NCBI GenBank assembly: GCA_035582835.1
Contig: JAYKAV010002430.1
Coordinates: forward strand, 217,788-281,787
Source: Phoebastria nigripes
Taxonomy: Eukaryota > Chordata > Aves > Procellariiformes > Diomedeidae
DNA: 64,000 bases
Direction: 5' to 3'
Made by a program: the position numbers and the translations under genes. Below, piece after piece: positions 22,446-35,100 of this stretch. Below the pieces are notes generated by a model. That model had not been told where the DNA came from. It was given only the letters and a program-made list of their open reading frames with translations, and searched no databases. Every line of letters starts with the position of its first letter. The stretch's first letter is position 1.

Positions 22446-25400
22446 CAGGTGGTGTAACCACACAGCTGAAGGCTGCGCTTCCACAGCTGTTTTCTGCCAG
22501 CCCTGGTGCTGTCCTCTAACTGTCTACGTACAGAAATGTGTCTGGAAAGTCACCGCTCCCACCTGGCAGTGTCACCGGGGAGGCAGGCAGTGCCAGAAGC
22601 TGCCCTGCGAAGCAGGGTCCGGCTCCGTGAGCTGCAGTCTGCTCTGCAGAGGTCAGCCTGCTCGTGGGTCACGGCAGCGTTGCGTGCTGGCGTCCCATGT
22701 CACGATCCAAAGCTGCAAGATCCAAGCAGCGACTCCGTAAGTAACAAGTGCGAATACATCCTCTGTGTGTTGAACACACCCGTGTGGTTTCTACCGTTCC
22801 GCTCCCGGTGCGAGCCACGGTGCCACTTGGCTTTCCACCTGTGGTTTCATACAGGCGGTTGCTGCACAGAGGAGCTGGTCCGCACTGCGCTCCCTTGNGT
22901 TCCTCAAGTAGGGAGACAATAAAAGTAAAATTCTTGTGTATGATTTTACTGCTTACAGTGAACCTAAACCATGTCAGGAATGAGGTCAGCCACAGCAGAG
23001 GATTTCAGGTGCAAAGGACTGACTTTGTAAAACAATTCACAAGCTGGGAGAGAATGATGCTTGTCACACATAACAGTTTCAGAGGGATGGATATGGATAT
23101 CAAACTTTCTCTCGCATGTTTTTCTTCAGTGTCTTTCCAGGGAGTCAGTCTGACGCACTAGTGTGGTTTCCTTTTATTTAGCTAGTCTGTAATTCCCACG
23201 GTAAGACATGGTGCTTATTTAATTTCTGAGAAAAATTAATAGATTTTATTTTTTCCCCCTAATTCTTAGCATCTCTGTCTTGAACTTGAAAACCTTGAGC
23301 CTTTAAATTGATTAATTTAACTTAGACTTGAGTCTTTAAATTGATTAATTGATTTCCAGATGTCTGTGAAGAATGGATGGCTCAAGGCTGCTGCTCTGCA
23401 GTCTCAGACAGGACAGAGCGGGGCTGAGCATGGTCAGCGCATCCAGTCAGGGTAAGTCAAAGCTCAGCGCAAACATCACCTCGCTGGTGGCTCTTCCGAG
23501 GCTGCCNGGGCGGGACAGCCTGCGCAGGCTCTGACTGCACCGGTGCAGCCAGTCTGATGGTCATGCAGGCTGCCTGCCGCTCTCTGGTTGTTTCTCCCCT
23601 TCTTAAGCCTGTCCTAAATCCCACTGCAAGTGTGGATCCTTGTCTCTGGATTAAGCTGCGTGCACAGTGTGGTTTCCTAAAACTGCAGCCAAATGGCGCC
23701 GTTAATAAAGACTCCTGGAAATCCAACCCGGCTCTTGGCAGCACCACTTGCAAGTTAAACAGGTTTTGCACAACACTGAAGGAAATGATGACCAATACAG
23801 TTAAAATCTCTTTGGCAGGCAATACCAATACAAAGGTCAGTCATTTTTCAAGGTTGGTTTTTTTTTTTTTTTAAACTATAGTTCCATTAATACAGCAAAG
23901 GGGGTTTTTTGCAATATTCAAAAGGAAACAGCTTTGTTGTTTTAACAAATATATTGCAAAACTTGTACTTTTTAAAATACATTTTCTGCCATTATGGGAC
24001 TTTTCGAGTGTGTCCTCAAAGCTTTGCATGCCAGAGTTTGAACATTTTGATCTGAAGTAGTAATGAACTTTCCAACTTCTTTTCTCTGTGTTGCTGAAGC
24101 ACCCTGAGAACCCTCTTTTTCTAAGGAGAGAACGGAGAGAACCTCCCAGGAAGAAGCTGCTGGTTCCTCCTGCCTTCCGTTGTGTTGCTGCCTCATGCAG
24201 CCATGCTGCTAGGACACACATCTGCAAGCAGCTTCCCCAGGTTCCTGACCTGCACGGCTTCCAGCTGAAGGCAGGAGATGATGGGGCTTCGAGGGTTGGG
24301 AATGTTGTGAGAGGGAGAGGGTAAGATTCCCCGTCTGGTCTTTCTCTTCCGTTGAGGTGTGTTCAGCGTCTAGTTGCAGTAAAGTCAGGGTTAACTAAAT
24401 TCAAGATTTTTAGGGACACATTGTTCAAGTCCTAACAATGTAACTGGAAGGGCAAAAGAAAGATACACCTGGCGCTGTAAACAGCAGTTAAGTTTTTGGG
24501 ATCTAAAGTCCTCAGGGTGATTCCTGCTCTCTGTAGCCCAGTGCTCCCCATTAGGGGCTTTCTTGAGAAGCTTTGCAAATTTGACGTTCATCTACCAAAC
24601 ACTTCCTCTGTGTTCAAGTTCCCTGTTCTTTTCAGATATACCGAACTTTGCCGTATTACAACTCCTCCTTTCAGAATACCCCTAGAGATACCTGCAGTGA
24701 GGACATTTGGTTTCTAGCTAGACAATGCATCTCCCTTTCAATCCCTTTATCGTTCCTTTCCTGGCATTTTGCAGTTTGTACTGAAGGTGCTTAGCACCAG
24801 ATTTGGTATTCAAGGCAGAAATCCCAGGGGCCTCGTACCTCTGGGTGGGACTTACTCTGTCACGCTGGCTGTGATGCCTTTCCAGTTTACAAATGCAATC
24901 AGTTTTTGCAAGATGCCTGCCTTTGTTAGGAAGGCACCTTCTGATTTCAGCTTTCCTCTTTCTACTTTTCAAACTATGTTATGAGAAAAAGAACAGGTTT
25001 TGCTTCTCGGGTTTGTTCCACTTACTCGGCAATTTAGGCATAACCATAGCAGAGCTGCTTTCCTGCGGGGTTTTTGTTTCAAGAACCCTTATTCCCCTCC
25101 CTGGAGAGGGCCATGTACTGGATAGAGAGGACACTTACGAATAGGGAAGATGAACTGATGCCAGTGGTTGGAAAGGCAGTTACCAGAATGCATGTGGAGT
25201 CTTCCTTGAAGCAAGGGACAGATTTCAGTGTTTCTGTGCTTAGATTACTTTTCCAGCTCAGAGTTTTGTTAAACCTACTCGTGGGGCAGCACTTGAATTT
25301 CTTTCAAAGTGACTTCATACTGGACAACAGCAGCTACACCAAGATAAAAGTCTCCTTGGGGACAGACATGATAGCAAACCTGGCGTGGGCTGAATTCACC

Positions 25401-25879
25401 TTTCACCTGCACCCTGGCTGTGCTGATGGCGCCTTATTTTGCAAATGTACCTTTGAAACCCTCCCTCTTTGAGCCAAGGAACCACAAGGCCAAAGGGCTA
25501 AAGCAGCCACATTGCAGCCTGGAGTGTGATGGTGGCTTCTCAGGTTCAAGTAACGACTGTTGGAGCACAGTTGTTTTCTCACCCAGCAGAGAGCCCAAGG
25601 CCCTGCGGTGCCCCAGTGCCGTGGGGGAGTGAAGCCTCTGTCTGGGGATCAGGCAACCTCCCACTGCAAGTCTCGCTGAGCTGAAATGACGCTGCATAGG
25701 CTGCAAAGTTGTACTGGAGTGCTTTGCTGCTTAAGCTGAAAGTGCTTCTGATAGTTCAAGCTAGCCTATCCTCCCTACTGTTAGTTACTAGGTGTATCTC
25801 TGTATGCATGGGAAGAAGTATTTAGTGCAGTAATTCTGACTCTCAGCTTGGTATCCAAACCTGGAGATCAAACAGTCCA
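22446..25879. other. Tail-to-tail intergenic region, no gene supported
   Basis: Between the LTR and the TSNAXIP1 3' end I see a 33-bp-period duplication near 23294-23350 and a T15 tract at 23858-23872. Several open frames of 90-140 codons have no recognisable domain, splice support or homologue I can recall. Confidence 0.6.
23294..23350. repeat. Duplication with 33-bp period
   Basis: Two 24-bp copies, both ending CTTTAAATTGATTAATT, start at 23294 and 23327 and differ at one base. Confidence 0.85.
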
Positions 25880-25885
25880 TTTATT
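25880..25885 (-). terminator. TSNAXIP1 poly(A) signal (TTTATT on + strand)
   Basis: The reverse strand reads AATAAA only 20 nt beyond the TSNAXIP1 stop codon. If used, the 3' UTR would be only about 40 nt long. Confidence 0.6.
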
Positions 25886-25904
25886 CTTGGTACTGGGAGT
25901 CTCC

Positions 25905-26133
25905 TTACTCTCCTTCAAAGCCTGTCGTGCCTCCCTCCCTGGGTGAGGGCCCTACTCGTCTCACATCTCCAGCGAGCAGTCTCTCAAGTGCAGTTTCCAC
26001 AGCGACAGCTTCTTGGTCTGGCTGTTCTCTCTGGACCTGATAAGCCAGGCCAAGGTAGGTATCTAGTGTCTGTTTATCGATATCAGGATCGATCGTGCAG
26101 AAGGCAGTCTTCAGATCATCTGCGTTCACCTCT
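25905..26133 (-). CDS. TSNAXIP1: TSNAXIP1 exon 16 and stop
   Basis: It encodes [20 protein letters not shown], then [12 protein letters not shown] and a C-terminal [20 protein letters not shown], matching the human C-terminus (TALERLQVIDIRRVGP). The TAA stop is at 25907-25905. Confidence 0.95.
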
Positions 26134-29100
26134 CTGTTCAAAAACAACTCAGTCAGTGCTGTGCTGTGGTATGTGAAAGGAATATTTATGTATTTGTGCC
26201 ACAGTGAGAATCCATGCTGCTTGAACTGCAGAGCAGAGATGTCTTTTGATATTGTTATCTCTGCCTCTACTAGTATCCCTTTGTTTTTTTAAATATGCAT
26301 GTAATAAAGACTGCTAAGTACTAAATTTCAAACTGAACAGAAGTTAGGAAATGTTAGACTTGTGATAACCTGGGAAGACCTTAAATGCACTCTGTGCACT
26401 GTGATATTCTTTGTTACAGAACTACATTTTCCTTGCTAATTCAGTGCCCATGTTGGACAGTACTTAACTTCATGGGCATCTACCCATCTTCATTGTTCTC
26501 CTCAGTGCTTGGTGCCTGGCACCAGACTTTTTTCCTATGCAGTAAGTGCCTTTTGTTTATCTTGTTTTGAGGTGGAATTATTTCTTTAAATCTGCAGTTG
26601 TCAGTCCTGTTCACTCTTCCCGCTCCTCAGAACCAACCTCTGAGGATGTACGGGATTTTACTGCTGGCTTTGGAGAGCTGAGGAGTGTTGAGATAGGAGA
26701 CTTCAAGTACTGAAGGGGATTATTGGTACAACCAATCTTCTCTACTCACTGCCTGCCATATCCAAGTCCTTTGGGCCAGGAACTGACACTGTGCAGTGTT
26801 TTGTAGAGCAGGACTCAGCCAGGTTTTGGTATTTACTGCAATATTCACAGCCGGGGCCCTCTGATAGTGCAGGGGGCCCTGCCCTGGCCANGCACTCCTG
26901 TGTCCACAGCGGGGTTCCCCTCTGCACACGCTGTCCTGATCTGCTGTCCCCATCAGCCCCTTCCCTCCATACTTACGTTAAAGCTCCCAGCTCATTCTTC
27001 AGCTGTCTCAGGTACTCCTGCTTCTCCCTGACATACTGGTTCCTGAGCTTTGCAATGAAAGGTTCAGCATTCCCCTCCTCATCCTGAAAGAAATTACAGG
27101 TGCGTTAGCACTGAACATGTGTTCCAGTCTGGATAGGAGCTGCCCCCCAATGTGTATCAAAATGACTCAGCTCTCCTAGAAATGGAATTTCCATGTGAAA
27201 AGTGGAAATAAAGAGAGAGAATACGGAAGAAAAACTATGACAGAAAAGGCGCAAGCTTGCATTGCCGTTGTCTGCAGATGGCCTTCGGGTGTTAGAGCTT
27301 GTGGTGGGCACTGCAACTTTGTTGGTCTGATAAACCTAGTTAGTCTGATAAAACTAATTTAAGCCCTAAATTAGGCTTAATCTGAATCAAAAGGAAAACT
27401 TAAGTAACATCAGCTTACTTCTTTGAATAAGGATATGTAGTCAACGAGGTCTTCAGTGCTGTCCAGCTTGTACCTGCTTGCATCCACTAGTTCTTGGATT
27501 GACTCTTTCCTTTTCAGGGGAAAAGCTTCCCTCACAGCCGTGCTGTATGGAGACAGGCAATACGGACAGAAGTGCGTACGCTGTTACAGTACGAGGGCTT
27601 AATGACTGCCAGTGTAGCTGGCTGTTTTTTAGGCTACCAGTGTGTGCATGTATTCCATCAACCAGATCTTCAAAAATTCATTGTTTTCACAGGAAACACA
27701 TTTCAAGAAGCACATGCACCTTCAGACACCAAAACAAGGGCAAAGCTTTCAGCAGAGCTGAACGCTCAAGTGAGTGTTGGATGCTAAGCTGTGTGGGAAA
27801 CTCTGAATGCAACCGTGAGTATGGGTTAGCTGGTAGCCCAGATTGAATTGGTTAGTGTGTCTGTACTGGAGCCGCATTCCCAGCTAAGTGCTGGAAATGG
27901 CTGGTGCTTCTCTTCTGTGCTACAGCCCAAAGAAATGCTGTATTTAAGAGTTTCACTTATGAAGGCTGATTGATTAAATGGGGGAAGATTGACCAACCTT
28001 GCACCTGTAGCAAAATTCATAGAAATGCTTTGTGACCTATCATAGGAGCTCATGGGAGCACTGTGTAGGGCCCCGTGTCCCCTCAGGGAGCGTGGCAGGG
28101 TGCAGGGGCTGCCAGCCTGTCCCACTGCATGCGTGAAGCAGCCCATGTCTGCTCTCAGGCCTTTTCAGCTACTACTCAAAACTTGCAGTATTCACATTAT
28201 TCTAAACCTAATGCAGAGGTTAACAAGTATACACTTGCCAGAGCTGTCTGCACAGGAATTTAAAAGAGAGAAAAAACCTCCTCCCGTGGCTGCGCTGGCA
28301 GATAAGCAAAGCAGACAGACTTAGCATATCACAACATGTGATGTGTGCCAGACGTGGGCAGAGCTCGGTGGGCAACAGTCGGCCTCTTGCCTGAACTGCT
28401 TGCTGGTCAGGCATCCGCTGTTTGAGCTGTCGCAGGCAGCCAGCTCCTTTTGCAGGTTGGAAATCAGCTGATTCTGGCCGTGGTACTGCTCTTCACCCAC
28501 CTGTGAAACAGGGAAGGTTCACAGGTCAGTAACCGCCCCATCTGTTCCTTGGACTACCTTCAAGAGGGAAGCAAAACTGCAAAAGGACTGTGCTTGCTTC
28601 TAAAGCAACATTTACCTGAGCGACTTCTAGCGATTTACAAATAATTAAGCAAGCAACACAGTGGCTTGCAGGGTGGCTGTTCACAGGCTTCTTGTTGAAC
28701 AACTTGCTTAAACTGTTAAACCCTCAGGTGCAGATGCACACCCTGGATCCCCCAGAATGGCGGCAGCCTCCCTGCCCAGATGGTGGCACTTGCTCCCAGA
28801 CACTTTTCCATTTCCAAGCAAGACATAAGTAGGGCAAGTATAAGAGGACCTGGAGGGAGGGCTACGTGTCTTTGGGTTACAGGAGATGGAAAGATGTGGC
28901 CATGTAGCTAGAGCTCTCCAGCTCTGACACAGTGCTGGGGAGCAAGGCTGCCAGGGCCTGCACGGTGCTGCAGTTCAGAGATTGCGTCCTGATCTTCACA
29001 AACACTGCACGGGGACAGACCACNAGCTGTTTCAGGAAAGACCTACTGAGAGAGAGAGAGGCCTGTATGTAAGTCTTGCAAACAGAAGCCTCTCATTGGA

Positions 29101-32100
29101 GAGAGCAGATACGATGTGAATGAAGTGTTTGAAAGAAATGGGGTCTTCTAGAAGCTCTGTTGGGAGCAGTAAGAGCCTGCCATGTCTTGCGTGGACAGGA
29201 TTCCCTTGTCTGGTGTGTGTCAGTGTTTACTTTTATTCTTATGAGAAGGTGCAGCTTCACCGGGGGAGGAATGGGAGGTGAAGCTGCTTTGCAGAGGAAC
29301 GCTTCCCTTGCCTGCTGCCTGTCACACCAGGGATGTNTGGGCAGAGGTGTGGCACTGGGTTGCGGGTTGCCTACCTTCCCGGTGAGTATGTTGTAGAATG
29401 AGCTCAGGACATGGTTCGATCGACAGAGTCGCATGTTCTCGTAGAGGGTGTAAGACCATTCCATGGCAGCGGCATCTCCGTACTTCTTCTGGAGGTAGCT
29501 GAGAAAGAACTCAGGAAGACTGGATCGCTTCCCCGTCTGCAGATAACAAGTGAATAACTCCCATAAGCAGCAGAACTAAATCAAATCTGCGCATTTGATT
29601 CTAGCTGTTTGTGTATAGATGTCTGTCTGTTGGGGATCTCACACAGTGCTAACACAGTGCTAGTGCTGGCTGGAGCCTTCAAAATGTTTCTCCCAGGTTT
29701 GTTCTCTAAACGTGGGTAAGTTTACAATGAAGCTCTTCTGTTGCTGAGACCACTGATAGTCTCTCTTCTCCTACCTATTTTTGTGAAATATGTAGAAACT
29801 TGCTACCTGTGAGGCGCTACCCCTCTGTCAGATTTAGCTGAGCTTGGCTCATGGGTTGAGAAATGGAAGCAGTTATTGGAGAAAAGTAGAGCCAGACAGT
29901 GATTGCAGCAACCCTATTTCCCCAGGAAACCAAGCCGAAAGTAAAAGACAGCTGCCATAGAAAACATTAAGCCATTTAGGGCTGATCTCAGAGATGTTTC
30001 TAGGCTTCTAGCTCAAGAGAAGAAATCTGTAAAGTGACTCTGCCTCTCTCAAGGTTGCTCTCGTGACTGAGGCACAGTAACAGGGCTTGTCCAGTATCTG
30101 GAGGGGTGGTATCATACTTGTCCCTAACATGGGAAGAATTAAACAGCCACTTNTATTCTCTTTTTGAGTCTTGTATCGCCCCAGACAGGCAACCCATAAC
30201 ATCTGCCTTGGCAGAGAACACACACCTCACCCCCTTGGCCTCCAGTTGTCACTCCCAACCCACCCTGGACAAAGAAGGGGAAATTCTTTGGGTTTTGTGT
30301 AACAAAACCAAAGCACTTTTATATTAATTCATTTATCAATATAAATTATTTTTTGTCCCTGCTCCTCGTTTTTCCTGCAGTGCCACCTGTTCCTCTCTCG
30401 CATGGGTACAAACACTATGGAGTTTAATAATGGATTGACGTGGGTTAAAATCAACCCAGCAAAAAACCCTGGCCTTGCTTTGGCTGCAAGGATGTTGCCA
30501 AGGTTTCCACCACCTAAGAACAGACACTGCATAGTCATGATGGCGTGCCGGTCTACAGAGCACCATCAATCCCCAGAATAGCAGCGGTCAGCCTACCTAA
30601 GGTCTCAGACTCACGAGCATGGCTGATTTAGCTCAGGGTGACTGCTGCAGTGGTTCCCCCCCTGCCTTGTGGAGGAATCTTCAGGGACAGCTCAGCTGCT
30701 CTTGCAACAGTTGCTGGACCACTGCAGTTTACAGCCCTGGACATCAAAGCAACCAGTGCTGACTTCTGGTTTCCCCTGAATTTGCAGTGGTGGCTGGGCA
30801 TCAGCCACCCACNAGCACTCAGCTGTCCTGGGAGCAGGAGCTGCACAAGAAGCCTCTTAGGCCTGGGATGGAGCTACTCCAGTTATCCACACAACACTGT
30901 TCTAATTCATGAGTCAGATCCCTGGGGAGCCCTGCCAGGCACGGGGCTGCTGCCAGCTGAGGCGGTTTGTTCTTACAATGTTTTATGCAGCTCGATTCAA
31001 ATGAAACACTAGGCAGGACATGGGTGAGATCCTGGCTTCCCAAACTGGACTGACTGTCATAGCAAATGCTGTTTGTGGCGAAGGAAAATGGGACAAACCT
31101 GCTGTTCTAGTGCAATTTTCTCCTTCCAGATATCCTTTAGGATGTTCACCACATCCTTCTTAGTCAGCTTTTTGTTCTTGACTTCACCTTCATGCTTCAG
31201 GTACACAGGCACCTTGTCACCTTTGCCCTAGGTAATGGGAAAGAAACACAGATATAGGTAAGGCATTCACCTCACTGGCAGTGATGCAGCACCAAAGCCC
31301 TGTTCTCAGCATCTAAAGCCATTAAAATGAGTCATTTGTGTGGGTCTCATTCCCAGTACTATAAAACACATCTGTCAGCACCTCTGCAGTGTGTCTCAAG
31401 GGCTCCAGGGTGGACAAAGTGGGACGTGTGAGAGGTTCTGCCCAGCAAAAATAGAAGAGGAAAGATCTTCCTTGGAAGTATCTTCCAGGAATGGCAGGGC
31501 AAACAGTTCAAGCTTCTGGAAAGGCTGAGGAAGAGATGTTGAAGGATCAAAGAAATGCTACTCTGTCCCTGAGAAAACCTTTGGATACAGTTATGCTTGC
31601 TATGATGTGAAGAATCCTTGTAACATTTCCTTGTCCCTGTACCATTTCCTGATTCCCCCATGTGCTGGGGTGCAGTGCAATGGGACAGTGTGAGTTGAAT
31701 TAACTTCCTGATGCCACAAAAAGTAGTCATTCCCTGCTATGTAGTCTTGCTTCTTACTCTTAGTCATTCTAGTTATTGTCTAAGTCCATCTCATCAGCAG
31801 AGAACTAACCTGGGAAAAAACGAATTCTGCTCTGCTGGATACTTCCCTGTTGCTGCAGCCAGTACCAGGGGGTAGGGACGGGGAGAAGGACAAGGCTTTT
31901 CAGCAGCAGGAAGCTGTTAATTTGTCTCAGGCATATAGTGGAGCATTAGTAAGGGGGCCACTGGTACCACCTGCATGTCTGATGATTCATTGTAAAGCAT
32001 GGCTACTTCAGCTGTGTCTTCAGTATGCTCACACTCAGTTTCAGCTTTTCTATTGCACCTGAGTTTTCCTAGCTTTAAAGTTTTTGGTGGTTACACTAAC

Positions 32101-35100
32101 GGGAAGGTGAATGTTGAAGACACCAGCCATGAAAGCAATTCTCCCACCTTTCTAATGGATATTTATTGCCAATTAATCTCAGTGGAAACAAGCAGAGAAG
32201 AAAGCTTACACATACCCATCCAGGGAAGACATTTATCTCTTTTAGCGCTCCTGTTCCTATTTCTTCCAGAAGCACATCCACTAGCTGATCGCTGGTCTTC
32301 CCCTCAGCCAGACAGCCCCACCGGTCAGCTCCACCAGGAATCACCTCTGCAACAGCAAAAAGATGCTGAGCTGCTAGAAGAGGAGAATGCACCCGTGCAT
32401 ACTGGTTTTGTGTGAATCCCACTAGGAGCCTTATGATAGATACAGATCTCTAGACATCCAGTTTGTCTTCTAAGATGTCTAAGGCAAAATGGAATACCCT
32501 GCAAGCTCCTCTCTCCCTCAGCCCACTGCCTAAAAGCCTAGGAGAAAATGGGGTGTTGCAGGTAAGAAATGCACCATAGCAACGTGTTTAAAGATGAGCT
32601 GCCTTAAGCAAACCACTGCTGAATACATTTGGCACCTGAACACTTCGCCCAGTTTGGCCGGGGTGTGCAGTTGTGCTGAACTCGTTGCAGTTCAGCACAG
32701 AAGTTGTCTCGCTCTTCTGCAGTCTCTCTGTGGACTTCCAGCAGTGTTTCATATTCCTTATGGAGCTGATCAAAATCCTTCTGCAGAGTCTTCATCTAAA
32801 GGATACAGAAAGGAGGATTGTAATAAACTAACCAGAGTAANAGAAATTTTCTGTTGTTGTCAGACNGCTCCGGTGAGCAGTCAGTGTAGTCCATAGACTA
32901 CACTAGGAGAGCTGTCCCTGGCTAATTGCTTCTAGATTGGAAGAAAAATAAATAATTTATTAAATTTTATTGTTACCATTTACAAAAACTTCTGACAAAA
33001 CATGTCAATGACCCTTTTATGCCTGTTTTTGTGTTTAAAAATAGATCTTAATCCACTAGGAGGGAGCAAGAGAAACATAGGGTTTTNTTCTGGAAATTTT
33101 TACATGCATCCCCTTCAGATCCACTATACTTTATTTAGAAAGTGTTTCTTTTTTATATGATTTATCTTTGCTCTACTTCTACAAAGGTATGTCATGATTC
33201 AGAGGTAACCACAGCTCTAGTCTGGGTTTTGAGGGCTATGTCTGTATTTATTATGCCACGATGTAGGGACATGAACAGCAGATCNAGCTGTGCTGACGGT
33301 CAGGGCTGGAATGGAGCTGCTGATGGCCCAAATGTATCTGGGACGGCCCAGCACTGCTTTTCTGAAGCACAGAGGCGGGTAGTACTTTTTTGCCTTAATG
33401 GACGTTTTCATCCATCCCTCTTCACAGCTGTGTCCTAACTATGTGGTGGCATCCGATGTGTTCTCTTTTTCATCCTCCTTCTAGAGATCAGGTCACTGCC
33501 ACTGTGGGGTTGGAAGCAGACCTCATCCTAGCCACTGGTGTGTGTCATCCCTTCACTGTCCTGCTTGTGACATGGCATTGCTCCTGTGCATCTCCAGTGC
33601 AAGCCAAGCAAACATTTATTCTGAAAAGGCAGCAAACAGATACAACACAAAGAACCTAGTCCAGTTCTTTCACAGCTGGCAAATGCATTGGTCAGCTCCA
33701 TAGCTAGGTTGATAACCTTGGAGTTTCAGTAGGCTAAAGAAGCCATTTAATACTACTGGAAAAGGCAAAAACCCAGCTAGACAGATAAGCAGTAGTTTGT
33801 TAGCCATGGTTTGGACAAAACTGTGCAATGTATGTGAGGTGAACCTAGTTCATTTATTTATATATATGATGACTTCAGACAGTAGTTCTCAAGCTGTAAT
33901 CTGTGGGAGCTTGGTGGTCTGTGGGCCATTATTGCTTTTACTGTGTTAATCCATTTAAAACTGATGTTAAGGGTTTGTGATGGTATACTAATTTTGAGTG
34001 CTCTGGCAGTATGAGATTCCAATAGACAGGGAGCTTTTGGGGATTAGAAGACAGTGGCTTTTCATGTATGTACAAAGACCAAAGAAATGCCCATATGTGA
34101 GCTCTAGGTTTACTGAGTCCCTATCCCAACCTGAATATTGAAGCATCATGTTATGTTTGTATTTTTGTGGTATAGCTTGAAAATTAGGAGCCTATGCTTA
34201 CCTCGTGAAGTAAATCAGAGTATTTTTTCTCTAGTGATTCAAAACCTCTCCTGGGCACAACGTCTCCATAGTCTGCTATCATTGTGTTCAGCTTCACCTG
34301 GGCTTTTGTGAGGTCCTGCCGAGCTACCTTTAATGCCAAAGTTAACTTCACCACATCTTCACCCTTGACGTCTTTAAACAACAGCCATTGATGAAAGCCC
34401 ATGACAGTAAAATTGCAGTTGTAGTTTTATAAATCGTCTATTAAGCTTTTAGACCAATAACCTTACAAAGTGTTGGCAAGAGCTGAATGGGTGTAGACTG
34501 TATTATTATTAAAGAACTGCAAGTCCAGGACTATATTGCAATGTTCACATTCCCACCCACTGTCTTGCCTCCTCTCCCATGCACACATACATATTCAAAG
34601 GTTCAGGTTTGCTTTTGATTAACGGAAAGGATCACAGGCGGGGAGAGCCTTACACAGATGCAATGGCTACAGCCAGCGAGGAAGAAGCAGTAGCACTATG
34701 GGTGCCTGTAACCAGACTGTGGATCAACAGAGTAACCTCTGTGCCAGGTATTTGTGACACCTGAATTTCAGCAGTTTTGTCTGTCCTTGTGGACAGGCAC
34801 CAAGCCAGCAGCTGTGGCTGTGTGAGATGTGCTGACAGTTGGCACTGGAGTCAAAAAACATAAGGAACCTTTGCATTGGGCAGCTCCTGCCTTCAATTTA
34901 CCTGTTGTGCTAAGCAAGAGCATACGAGAATACAAGCAATGACTTACTGAATCAGATCAGACTATTAGGTACGTCCCTGCCTATTCCCTTTCCTACCTGT
35001 TTATGGACTTTTTGGCTGTGAATTTGTCTAACTTCTTTTAAGAATCAAAGCATATCTGAAGATACTTCAGAGATACTCTGAATTTTTGCTGCAATGCTGT

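Noticed and set aside
25074..25472. 132-codon open frame on the + strand in the intergenic gap
   Set aside because: No domain, no splice signals in phase and no recalled homologue. It is expected by chance in several kilobases of sequence.
28281..28420. CRISPR, tRNA, rRNA or bacterial-type operon features anywhere in the window
   Set aside because: No regularly spaced repeats, cloverleaf sequences or ribosome-binding-site context were seen. The sequence is a eukaryotic intron-exon landscape.
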